From assembly GCF_016107655.1 (NCBI RefSeq), contig NZ_JABASX010000004.1, forward strand, positions 326,096 through 390,095: 64,000 bases of DNA, given 5' to 3'. Numbering within the stretch: the stretch's first letter is position 1; every line of letters starts with the position of its first letter. This stretch comes from Brevibacterium antiquum (GTDB lineage Bacteria; Actinomycetota; Actinomycetes; Actinomycetales; Brevibacteriaceae). Below, one piece after another: positions 7,817 to 15,735 of this stretch. Under the pieces are notes generated by a model, which was given only the letters and a program-made list of their open reading frames with translations, ran no database searches and was not told the DNA's origin. Both the position numbers and the translations under genes were made by a program.

Positions 7817-9082
7817 TCAGCGCACCGCACGCAGTTTTCGGTAGGCGCGGACGACTGGACTCGGGGCCAAGGTGCGCAGCTCGGCGCGGATGAGCAGACG
7901 CTTCTGCTTCCACACGGCGCTGCGCCGGTTGGGCAGCTGGCATGCTCGGGCACGCGTGGCCAGCAGCTCCAGATGGTGACGGAGTCTTCCGTCATCGGAA
8001 TGGAAGTAGTTCTGAGCCAACCACGCCGAGGTGGGAAATCCGATGGCCCCGGCCGCAACCTCGGCGAGGGTGCCGGTGGCACCGGAATCGGCAAAGGCTT
8101 CGTTGAGCAGATCTCTGTCGTAGCCGAAGTCGGAGATCAGCAGGGTGGGAATGCCCCGGTCGAAGGACTCCAGAGCGGCCGTCGATGACACGGTGACCAG
8201 AGCGGCACCTGGCACGAGGAACTCATCGAGGGGGCCATAGCCGAGTCCGATGCGCTCTGCCCCAGGCATACCCTGTGCGCGCAGGGAGTTGAGGATGTCG
8301 ACGTAGGAGTGCTGTTCGTGATGAGTTTCGTGTTCACCGGGCCTCGAGCGCATCTTGATGACCGCGCTCGAGTCGGTGTGACGGGAGGCGAACTCGGCGA
8401 GGGCGCGAATGATCGCCTCGCGATCTTCCAGTGACTCAGGCACCTTGGCCTGCGGAGCGAACACCAGCGTTTGAGGGATCTCAGTGTGCGAGAGAGGCTC
8501 GGAATCAGCAGCAGTGATGGGGGCGGCAGCCGCGGCGGCACGCTGGGGCACTCCGGCCGACCGCAGCATGGGCAGGCGGGCCAGGTAGATCTCGCAGGGC
8601 ACCCGAGTGAGCGCGCTGACCTCGGTGTATTGGGCCACCTCGGCGAAGGAATGGGTGATGAACGCATCCATCAGACGGCGATAGTTCATGCCTTTGGTGC
8701 TGGCTGGTAGCCCCATGCCGGGCAGGCCAGAGATCAGTGCCGGGCGGTGCTCGTGCATGTGCGCGGTGAGGAAGAGCTGGGCGACGATCGGGCCGGTGGC
8801 GGCGCCGAGGACGATGTCGGCGTGATGGTCGGCGATGATGCGGGCCAGGTCGGTGCGGGTCACGACGGGTATGGTGCGGCCGGCCCAGGCAGTGCCGGCG
8901 ATGGCATGGGTGATCTGCTCATCGGTGGGCAGGATCGGGTTGTCGATGAGGTAGACGTGGGCCTCGATGCCGGGCAGGGAACTCAGCAGCTGGGTCGCCC
9001 ATTTGAGGTAGGACTCGCTGTCGGAGATGGAGACGAGTCGGATTGGTGCGTCTGAGCGCGATGGTGGTTCAGGTATCGACAT
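7817..9082 (-). CDS. DUF6716-like putative glycosyltransferase
   Basis: 421 residues from ATG 9082, chosen because AAGGCAG lies 9 nt upstream and an in-frame ATG at 9136 would extend far into the upstream gene. The protein has a Rossmann-like two-domain look: IRLVSISDSESYLKWATQLL at the start, ADIVLGAATGPIVAQL near 90, and near 290 GALVTVSSTAALESFDRGIP then LLISDFGYD, a donor-site pattern of GT-B enzymes. It resembles proteins annotated DUF6716 that sit beside polysialyltransferase genes. It is last in a four-gene minus-strand operon (12627 to 7817) and overlaps the gene before it. Activity is inferred. Confidence 0.65.
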   Translation of the reverse strand: MSIPEPPSRSDAPIRLVSISDSESYLKWATQLLSSLPGIEAHVYLIDNPILPTDEQITHAIAGTAWAGRTIPVVTRTDLARIIADHHADIVLGAATGPIVAQLFLTAHMHEHRPALISGLPGMGLPASTKGMNYRRLMDAFITHSFAEVAQYTEVSALTRVPCEIYLARLPMLRSAGVPQRAAAAAAPITAADSEPLSHTEIPQTLVFAPQAKVPESLEDREAIIRALAEFASRHTDSSAVIKMRSRPGEHETHHEQHSYVDILNSLRAQGMPGAERIGLGYGPLDEFLVPGAALVTVSSTAALESFDRGIPTLLISDFGYDRDLLNEAFADSGATGTLAEVAAGAIGFPTSAWLAQNYFHSDDGRLRHHLELLATRARACQLPNRRSAVWKQKRLLIRAELRTLAPSPVVRAYRKLRAVR

Positions 9083-10241
9083 CTGCCTTGACCGATTGGG
9101 CGTTGAGGGACTTACGCAGACTATCGGCTGAGGCACCGGTCCACCATTCTGCCGGAATCTCGGTGACGGAGATCGTCACGTCCGGGTTCAGTGTTGCAAG
9201 GGAGATCGCTGCGGTGCTGGGCAGGCTGCGGATGGTGGAGTTCGGCGGCAGGTTGACCAGGCGCAGCTCGATCGGCAGACCGACATGCTTGATGCGCACC
9301 CGCTCGTCACGGCTGAGCTCGGCGAGGAACTCGTCGGTCTCGCGGCGGTGTGGGTAGTAGGTGATCGGACCGTTGGCCATCAGTCCCTCGAGCCAGGCAC
9401 GGTAGGCATCTGCGTGGATGAGCCCGTCGGCGACCAGGGCCGAACCGATGACAGGGTTGTCCCGCGGGTGGCTGCCGCCGGTGGGCAGGGTCTGCAGGTG
9501 CTCGAACTTGTGGCGGGTGATCTCCGCACCTGTTTTGAGGAAGGCCTTGCGCCTGGCCTTCGACACCGGCAGTGCGGTGTGCCAGCGCAGTCTCCCGACC
9601 GGTGCCAGCCCGCGCAGACGGTCCGCGACATGTGCGGACATGATCGCGCGGGAGGCCTTGAGCTTCTGCCGCGGACGCACAAGGGGCCCACGTCTGGCGG
9701 TGAGGATGTCGATGGTCGAATAGGTGGCCAGACCGTCATCGAGGATGACGACCTCGGGCATGCGACGCTCCAGGTAGGCCAGCGCGAGGGCCTTGTGGAC
9801 CTGCCCGGAGCAGGCGTCGCCGATGTAGATGCGATCGAAGTTCTGTCTGCGCAGGATTCCGGGCTTGGCTCCGACACGTTCGAGGGTGATGTTCTCCGGC
9901 AGCCATGCGGAGTCGAAGGCGTCGAGGAACGAGGTCATGCCCTTCGCGTTGGCGCGGGCGCGTATCAGCAGGTCCTCAGCGGGGTCGTGGGCCTCGAGTG
10001 CGGAGAGGAACTGCAGAGGAGATTCGACGAAGGCGATCGAAGCGAACAGAATCTTCTTCGCCTTCTTCGTCTTCTGTGCGGGGGCTTGGGCATCCTGCGT
10101 GATAGTCATGGTGACCTCGTCTTCCTTCGGGTCTGACTTGTTCTCAGCTGACTTCTGCTTATCCGACTGCTTCTCGCTCTGTTTCTTCTTCGGGTCCTTC
10201 TTCTTGGGGTCCTTCTTCGTCGAACCCTTCTTGGACATCAT
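9069..10241 (-). CDS. Sialyl/polysialyltransferase-like glycosyltransferase with Lys-rich N-terminus
   Basis: 390 residues. Residues 3-45 are a charged KKDPKKKDPKKKQSEKQSDK-type extension. The catalytic part starts at about 62 with ILFASIAFVESPLQFLSALEA; an ESPLQ motif marks GT52/polysialyltransferase-like proteins of capsule loci. Further GT-B-like features are VVILDDGLATY near 148 and GPITYYPHRRE near 290. The start at 10241 overlaps the upstream stop (ATGA), supporting the long form; ATG 10109 with GAGG 5 nt upstream is an alternative that removes the Lys tail. It is cotranscribed with another polysialyltransferase-like gene. Donor and acceptor unknown. Confidence 0.65.
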   Translation of the reverse strand: MMSKKGSTKKDPKKKDPKKKQSEKQSDKQKSAENKSDPKEDEVTMTITQDAQAPAQKTKKAKKILFASIAFVESPLQFLSALEAHDPAEDLLIRARANAKGMTSFLDAFDSAWLPENITLERVGAKPGILRRQNFDRIYIGDACSGQVHKALALAYLERRMPEVVILDDGLATYSTIDILTARRGPLVRPRQKLKASRAIMSAHVADRLRGLAPVGRLRWHTALPVSKARRKAFLKTGAEITRHKFEHLQTLPTGGSHPRDNPVIGSALVADGLIHADAYRAWLEGLMANGPITYYPHRRETDEFLAELSRDERVRIKHVGLPIELRLVNLPPNSTIRSLPSTAAISLATLNPDVTISVTEIPAEWWTGASADSLRKSLNAQSVKADVDT

Positions 10242-11656
10242 CGGTCCGGCTCCGATCTGAGCTTCACACTCAGCTTCGAGTTCAGTGTCGACTTCACCTT
10301 CGGGACGAGCTTCGGGGCGTCGATGGAGATCCCGTAGGTCTTCAGGGTGTGCTGAGCGCGCTTCGCCTGACTGCGCAGACGTCGTTTGGCCGAGCTCAGC
10401 CCCTTGCGATGCGGTGGAACCTCCAGCTGTCCGGGCAGGTCCAGCTTCGACAGTCGCTTGCGTTTGAAGTACTTCATGTCCACACCGCCGACGGCCGATT
10501 CGAGGAACTCGATCGCGTTGTCCCGCAGGTAGGAAGCGGTCTCTGACTGCATGCAGTAGGTGACGGCGTCGATGAGCGGGCCCAGGTCCTTCAGGGAATA
10601 TCCGCCCGAGTGCAGGGCATCGACGATCGTCAGCGGGATCCGGTTGCTGTTCTGGTACGGGGCCAAGACCTGCAGCATCATCGAGGTGCCGATCGCGGCC
10701 GCGGCGGTCCCGAAGAGGGCGCGAGCCGTCGCGAGTCCCGTCGAATAGCAGGAAACGACGAGCTGCGGTCGAGTGGTGGCGATGACGATCTCGGCCAGCA
10801 GGGGAACGTCGGCGAGGACGAATTCCAGTCCGAGTTCGTGGCTGCGCTGGCGCAATGGTTCGATCGTCGTCCGCGCCGAGGTGGGGTGGGGTTTGAAGAT
10901 GACCGTGGAGAGTCCGCGAGCCTTGACCTCATCGATCATCTGCAGGTGCAGATCCAGCTCTTCCTCGGCGGTGATGAGGTCGATCTGAGCGAGGTACTGG
11001 CCGAGGACGATGGCAGCGTCGGGGATCGGATCGGCGAGATCCGCCGCTGCTAACTCCGGAGTCACCTCGGCGGCCATGTCCTCGATGACCGACTTCAGAT
11101 CCGCGGCCGGCAGGACCACACGATCGGGGGAGTGTTCGGCGAGCTGGCGTGGGGTGATGCCCGGCAGAAGATCCGTGTAGTAGATCGTCGACAGCCGCTG
11201 GTACTGGGGCAGGGACAGCGGATTGCGGATCGGGCCGTAGCTCATCAGCCCATCGGAGTGGACTGAGATCCTCGCCGTGGTGAAGATCTGGGTGAGGACA
11301 CCTGCCGGATGACCGGGCAGGGACTCGACGATGAGATCGATGGGCTCGTCATCGGCAATCGCCCATCCCGAGCGCAGCGAGCGCTGCATGAGCGGGGCAC
11401 GTTCGCCGGAGATGCCGAAGGCCTTCGGATGGTTGGGCCAGATGGTGGCGTTCCAGTCGATGATGAGATCGAAATGGGTCAGCAGGCCGGCCGAGCCGGG
11501 CATGTCATCGGCGGTCGGCGTCAGCTCGGGGGCGAAGGAGTTGTTGGCGATGACGAGGATCCGTCGCTCCTTCGCCTCACCGAGGTGTCCGGCGCGGATC
11601 AGGGCAACGATGTTCGCGAGCTGGTACTGGGTGGAGATCTGGATGATCTGGGTCAT
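10238..11656 (-). CDS. Polysialyltransferase-family protein (PF07388-like)
   Basis: 472 residues from ATG 11656, which overlaps the stop of the preceding GT2 gene (ATGA); a longer open frame to 12139 is the shadow of that gene. MTQIIQISTQYQLANIVALI opens the protein like alpha-2,8-polysialyltransferase family members. STVIFKPHP (about 240) and QLVVSCYSTGLATARALFG (about 290-308) are the KPHP and Ser/Thr donor-site signatures of this GT-B group. The last 70 residues are very basic. It probably transfers a CMP-activated nonulosonic acid made by the NeuB and NeuA-HAD proteins nearby. Confidence 0.75.
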   Translation of the reverse strand: MTQIIQISTQYQLANIVALIRAGHLGEAKERRILVIANNSFAPELTPTADDMPGSAGLLTHFDLIIDWNATIWPNHPKAFGISGERAPLMQRSLRSGWAIADDEPIDLIVESLPGHPAGVLTQIFTTARISVHSDGLMSYGPIRNPLSLPQYQRLSTIYYTDLLPGITPRQLAEHSPDRVVLPAADLKSVIEDMAAEVTPELAAADLADPIPDAAIVLGQYLAQIDLITAEEELDLHLQMIDEVKARGLSTVIFKPHPTSARTTIEPLRQRSHELGLEFVLADVPLLAEIVIATTRPQLVVSCYSTGLATARALFGTAAAAIGTSMMLQVLAPYQNSNRIPLTIVDALHSGGYSLKDLGPLIDAVTYCMQSETASYLRDNAIEFLESAVGGVDMKYFKRKRLSKLDLPGQLEVPPHRKGLSSAKRRLRSQAKRAQHTLKTYGISIDAPKLVPKVKSTLNSKLSVKLRSEPDR

Positions 11657-12627
11657 CAGCGGGCCCTCCTGACGATCGACTCGATCACGGGCAGTCGGTG
11701 CTCCCCGTAGTTGTGCAGGGCCTGGTCGATGATGTCGTTGTCGACGCCCTGCAAGGTGTTCACTGCACCCACGTTGAGCTTCGACCTGACCTCGTGGTTC
11801 ATCGAGGAGCCGCGGTTGTGGATCTGGAAATAGAGGATGGAGAGGAAGTTGCGGACGGCCTTGCATTCGAAGCGACGGAACTCCGGCTTCTCCTCGAGCA
11901 TCGCGAACACGGAGCGGAAGGCGGGGATGAAGTCGAGCTGGCGTTCGTCGAAGATCGCCGTCAACGAGGTGGCGCTGCCCTTGCGATAGCACAGGCCGGC
12001 GGTGTCGACGACGGCGAAGCTGTCGGTCTCGAGGTGGTGGCGCCAGGTCCAGGGGCGATCCTCGCAGGTGCGCAGGGCCGGGTTGAACTCGAGCAGGCCC
12101 CGCTGCGCCATGGACCGGGAGTAGATGCCGGTCCAGCACTCGGGGAAGTCGACCATCGTCGAGGCGTCGTGGGGGAGGATGAAGTCGCGGGGGTTGAGTG
12201 CCGTGTTGTGGGTGAAGCAGGGGGCGTTGCGGAGTTTGCGGTTGAAACCGTTGACGATGAGGTAGTTGGTCTTGACGAAGTCCACGCCCAGTCCGGTGAT
12301 CGAATCCGTCAGGGACCGCAGATGGCCCGGCGCGTACCAGTCGTCGCCGTCGAGGTACGTGATGGTCGCACCGGCGGAGGCTTCCAACGCGGTGTTGCGT
12401 GCTGTGGAGACCCCGCGTGACTCCGCGTTGTGGATGGTCACGAGGTTGAGCCGGTCGCCGAATTCGGCGATGACTCCCGCGGTGTCATCGGTGGACCCGT
12501 CGTTGACGACGATGACTTCCAGCTCGTCACGGGTGAAGCGCTGGTTGACCAGGCTCTTCAGGCTCCCGCCGATCGTCTCCTCGGCGTTCTTCGCAGCGAT
12601 GATGACACTGACGACTGGGACTGTCAT
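11656..12627 (-). CDS. GT2 family glycosyltransferase
   Basis: 323 residues. VSVIIAAKNAEETIGGSLKS (6-25), VIVVNDGSTDDT (38-49) and TYLDGDDWY (about 90-98) are the nucleotide-binding and DXD elements of inverting GT2 enzymes. No membrane helix is visible, so it is probably a cytoplasmic enzyme adding a sugar to a growing polymer. AAAGGA precedes the start by about 6 nt. It is first in the four-gene operon with the polysialyltransferase-like genes; the divergent gap to 12854 (226 bp) holds promoter signals for both directions but no gene. Confidence 0.85.
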   Translation of the reverse strand: MTVPVVSVIIAAKNAEETIGGSLKSLVNQRFTRDELEVIVVNDGSTDDTAGVIAEFGDRLNLVTIHNAESRGVSTARNTALEASAGATITYLDGDDWYAPGHLRSLTDSITGLGVDFVKTNYLIVNGFNRKLRNAPCFTHNTALNPRDFILPHDASTMVDFPECWTGIYSRSMAQRGLLEFNPALRTCEDRPWTWRHHLETDSFAVVDTAGLCYRKGSATSLTAIFDERQLDFIPAFRSVFAMLEEKPEFRRFECKAVRNFLSILYFQIHNRGSSMNHEVRSKLNVGAVNTLQGVDNDIIDQALHNYGEHRLPVIESIVRRAR

Positions 12628-12841
12628 TGGGTCCTTTCGCGGTGGTGCTCTTCTGTTATGGAGTTTGTCGCGTGCGCTGGTGCATGCACGTGTTCTCCTG
12701 TGCGGACGGGTTGTGTGGTTTGCATTCGATTGATCGTAGAATTCCTAAGCGAACGGTGGGTTGCGCCGAGGTTGACGGTTCAGACAGCGCGAATTCACCC
12801 GGTGTTCGCTTGCCGCCCACAGCCACGTTGTCGACCACTCA

Positions 12842-12854
12842 TAGCCTGATGTGA
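12842..12854 (+). promoter_or_regulatory. -10-like hexamer giving a leaderless start
   Basis: TAGCCT (12842-12847), six bases, then ATG at 12854. With the usual 6-nt -10 to +1 distance, transcription would begin at the A of the start codon. No Shine-Dalgarno is present. The same spacing occurs before the genes at 41972 and 43051. No clear -35 is seen. Confidence 0.45.
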
Positions 12855-14689
12855 TGCCGAACCTGAAACTGTTCCACTTCGACATCCCGACCTGGGGAAA
12901 CTATGGCGACAAGGCCCTGTTCCCCGTGGTCAGAGACGCATTCCGGGTGATGGGCGCTGGCGACGATGCCGTCGGCACCCATGTTGTGTCGGGCCGAGCG
13001 CCGGGCCGGGCGTCGGATTCTTCGACGGTCGGTGAGGTCGATTTCACCTCGGCGGCAGCCCTGCGACGCGAGGTGGACACCGCGCTGGTCGAGCGGATCA
13101 ACGCGCGGGCCGATGCTGTGGTCATCGGCGGTGGAGGACTGTTCCTCCAAGACACGAACCCGAATCGGCTCTCGGGCTGGCAGTGGAATATCTCCGCCGA
13201 GGCGCTCGCCGCCATCGAAGTCCCGCTCATCATCTATGCGCTCGGCGACAACCGGTTCCCCGGCCAGCCCCAATTCGACGAACTGATGCGCTCCCATGTC
13301 AGTCAGGTCCTCGACCAGTCCGTGTTCTTCGGCCTGCGCAACACCGGCAGTATCGAGACGATGTCCCGGTTCCTGGGCGCCGGTGGGGATCGGATCCGGT
13401 TCCAACCCTGCCCGACGACCATCGCCGGTTTGCTCTACGAACCTCTGATCGGCAGACGCCCCGATCCGAGCCAGAAGGTCCTGGCGATCCAGATGCTCGT
13501 TCATCCGCGCCAACAGGCTGCCGGCTATGACGCCGAGGTGATCCACCAAGCCACGATCGAAGCAGCCCGCCTGCTTGTGGCCAAGGAATGGACCATCCTC
13601 AGCGTTCCCTTCCACCCCGATGACGCCGAGGTGTCGAGGAAGTTGGTTGCCGAGGTGCCCGAGGTCAAGGAAATCAGGCTGTATGGCTCCGACGTCGGGT
13701 TCTTCACCGGCTTCGATCTGTTCTCCAGAATCCCCTATGTGCTGGGCGGTCGCGGGCATGCGCAGATGATCCCCTTCGGAGTCGGCTCGATCCCGATCTC
13801 GTTGGATCTACACGCCAAGCTGGGCTACTTCGCACACGACATCGGGCACCCGGAATTCGTCGTGCCGGTGGGGCCGGAAGGCATGGCGGAGGACAGTGCG
13901 AGAGCGGACAGTGATGGCACCGGCGTCAGCGGCGGCGCTGTCAGCGGCGACGGTGCCGGGCCTGATGGTCCCGGTGGCGACGCGGCGCGGCGGGTACACG
14001 CGTTGGCCCAGCGGATCGTCGATACGATCGAGCATGCCTACGCGCAGGGCAATGACCTGCAAGACGACCTCGCATCGACGCGGCAGAAGCTCTTCGACAC
14101 CACTGCAGAGAATCATGCCGACATCCGCGATGCACTGCGGCCCGCGTCGGGTACTGGGCGACCGGGGACAGATGCCGAAAACCTCGGTGCGGGTGCTGGG
14201 CGCTTCGCTGCGGATATCGGGAGCCCGTGCGCGGACGTGGATCCTCATACAGACTCCGACATCCGAGCCGAGGAGTTCCACCTCGCTGCCGTGGCCGAGG
14301 CTGAGGAGTTCAGCGCCGCTCAGACGCGAGAACTCTCGAAGACCCGTCGCGAGCACAAGCAGAGACTCGAGAGCGCGGACACGCAGCGCAAGGCACTCGA
14401 GGCGGAACGTGAGAAGCTCTGTGCACAGCTCAAGCACAAAGAGACTCTGCTCGAACGACAGTCTGCGGAGCTTGACGCCCAGACCACGAAACTCGACACT
14501 CAGACTGCGGAGAAGAACCGTCACGCCGAGGAGGCAGCCAGACTGCGGTCGCGGCTCGACGAATCCGATGCCCAGCTCAGGACGGTCTGCGACCGTACAG
14601 CTACCGCCGAAGCGAAGGCTCTCATCGACAAGACGGCGCACGGGCTGACGTGGAGAGCACGGAGGATCAAGCGCGCATTTAAGCGCTGA
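12854..14689 (+). CDS. Polysaccharide pyruvyl transferase-family protein with coiled-coil tail
   Basis: 611 residues. The first 320 match the pyruvyl-transferase family (PF04230), which ketalises sugars with PEP-derived pyruvate: FDIPTWGNYGDKALFPVVRD (10-29), AVVIGGGGLFLQDTNP (about 92-107), VFFGLRNTGSIETM (about 156) and FTGFDLFSRIPYVLGGRGHAQMIP (about 283). A low-complexity Gly/Asp linker (about 342-375) leads to a long heptad-like charged region (about 395-600, rich in E, K, Q, L and A) predicted to be coiled coil. The tail is unusual for the family. Opposite strand to the flanking sialyl genes but inside their locus. Confidence 0.75.
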   Translation: MPNLKLFHFDIPTWGNYGDKALFPVVRDAFRVMGAGDDAVGTHVVSGRAPGRASDSSTVGEVDFTSAAALRREVDTALVERINARADAVVIGGGGLFLQDTNPNRLSGWQWNISAEALAAIEVPLIIYALGDNRFPGQPQFDELMRSHVSQVLDQSVFFGLRNTGSIETMSRFLGAGGDRIRFQPCPTTIAGLLYEPLIGRRPDPSQKVLAIQMLVHPRQQAAGYDAEVIHQATIEAARLLVAKEWTILSVPFHPDDAEVSRKLVAEVPEVKEIRLYGSDVGFFTGFDLFSRIPYVLGGRGHAQMIPFGVGSIPISLDLHAKLGYFAHDIGHPEFVVPVGPEGMAEDSARADSDGTGVSGGAVSGDGAGPDGPGGDAARRVHALAQRIVDTIEHAYAQGNDLQDDLASTRQKLFDTTAENHADIRDALRPASGTGRPGTDAENLGAGAGRFAADIGSPCADVDPHTDSDIRAEEFHLAAVAEAEEFSAAQTRELSKTRREHKQRLESADTQRKALEAEREKLCAQLKHKETLLERQSAELDAQTTKLDTQTAEKNRHAEEAARLRSRLDESDAQLRTVCDRTATAEAKALIDKTAHGLTWRARRIKRAFKR

Positions 14690-14772
14690 AGAACGGTACA
14701 ACCACCCAGAACGGTTCGACACCGTGGCGAGGGCAGATAGGAACTTCTTCCACCGCCTCGGTGAGGGAACAC

Positions 14773-14815
14773 GACAACGGCCCCACCACCTCGGCGAGGT
14801 GATGGGGCCGTTGTC
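14773..14815. terminator. Bidirectional hairpin between convergent genes
   Basis: GACAACGGCCCCA (14773-14785) pairs perfectly with TGGGGCCGTTGTC (14803-14815). The interior, CACCTCGGCGAGGTG, is itself palindromic and contains the recurrent CCACCTCGG word. It sits between the pyruvyl transferase and the neuB stop, both of which run into it. Confidence 0.75.
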
Positions 14816-14847
14816 AGTTGATCAGATCAGAGCGCGATCAGGTCAGA

Positions 14848-15735
14848 TCAGACGCTGACTTTGCGCAGCGAATCGATCTTCGACTCTTCGCCCGGCATGA
14901 CGCGCTTCTCGCCGTCGCCGAAGGCGGTTTCGAGAACGCGCACGCCCTTGACGAGTGAGGTGAACTCGCGTGGTTCCATCGAGGCTGACTGGTCCGAGCC
15001 CCACATCGAGGAGTCGAGGGTGATGTGGCGTTCGATGGTCACGGCGCCCAGTGCTGCGGCGGCGAAGGAGATCTCGAGGCCCAGTTCGTGGCCGGAGTAG
15101 CCCACAGGCACACCGTAACGCTCACGCATTGCCGGGATGGCCTTGAGGTTGACCTCTTCGGGAGGCAGCGGGTAGGTCGAGGTGGCGTGCATGAGGACGA
15201 GCAAGGCGGGGTCGAAGACCTCGACGGCTGCATCGAGCGTGGCCCAGTCGGACATGCCCGAGGAACACAGGACGGGCTTACCGGTTGCAGCGATCGCACG
15301 GAGGAGTTCGAAATCCGTCAGCGAGGCCGAAGCGACCTTGTATGTCACGGCGTCGAACTCGTTCTCGAGGAAGTCCACGGAGTCAGTGTCCCAGGGGGAG
15401 GCGAACCACTGCAGACCGACTTCCTTGGCGTAGCGGTCGATCTCGGCGTATTCTTCCTGGCCGAACTCGACGCGCCACTTGTAGTCGAGGTAGGTCATCT
15501 CGCCCCACGGGGTCGAGCGCATCTTCGATTTCTGGTGTTCGGGCACAGCCACATCGGGGTTGCGCTTCTGGAACTTCACGGCCTGGGCACCGGCGGTGAC
15601 GGCGACATCCATGAGCTGCTTCGCGATCTCGACGTCGCCGTTGTGGTTGATGCCGATTTCGCCGATCATGTACACGGGCTGATTCGGGCCGACGAGGTGG
15701 TTGCCGATGGCCACTGGGGCGAGTTGATCAGTCAT
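14848..15735 (-). CDS. neuB: NeuB-type nonulosonate synthase lacking the SAF domain
   Basis: 295 residues. NeuB enzymes condense PEP with a hexosamine-type sugar (ManNAc, its 6-phosphate, or related) to give a nine-carbon nonulosonic acid. The TIM barrel is complete: YMIGEIGINHNGD (22-34), AQAVKFQKRNP (50-60), LQWFASPWDTDSVDFLE (about 105), KVASASLTDFELL, CSSGMS and GYSGHELGLEISFAAAALGA then ERHIT near 240. It ends soon after, at IDSLRKVSV. Typical NeuB is about 335-350 residues with a C-terminal SAF (antifreeze-like) domain over the active site, and this is missing. The start at 15735 overlaps the neuA fusion stop. Confidence 0.88.
   Translation of the reverse strand: MTDQLAPVAIGNHLVGPNQPVYMIGEIGINHNGDVEIAKQLMDVAVTAGAQAVKFQKRNPDVAVPEHQKSKMRSTPWGEMTYLDYKWRVEFGQEEYAEIDRYAKEVGLQWFASPWDTDSVDFLENEFDAVTYKVASASLTDFELLRAIAATGKPVLCSSGMSDWATLDAAVEVFDPALLVLMHATSTYPLPPEEVNLKAIPAMRERYGVPVGYSGHELGLEISFAAAALGAVTIERHITLDSSMWGSDQSASMEPREFTSLVKGVRVLETAFGDGEKRVMPGEESKIDSLRKVSV

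Noticed and set aside
9285..10136. 283-codon plus-strand frame opposite the sialyltransferase-like genes
   Set aside because: Shadow frame, no domain, no promoter or ribosome site.
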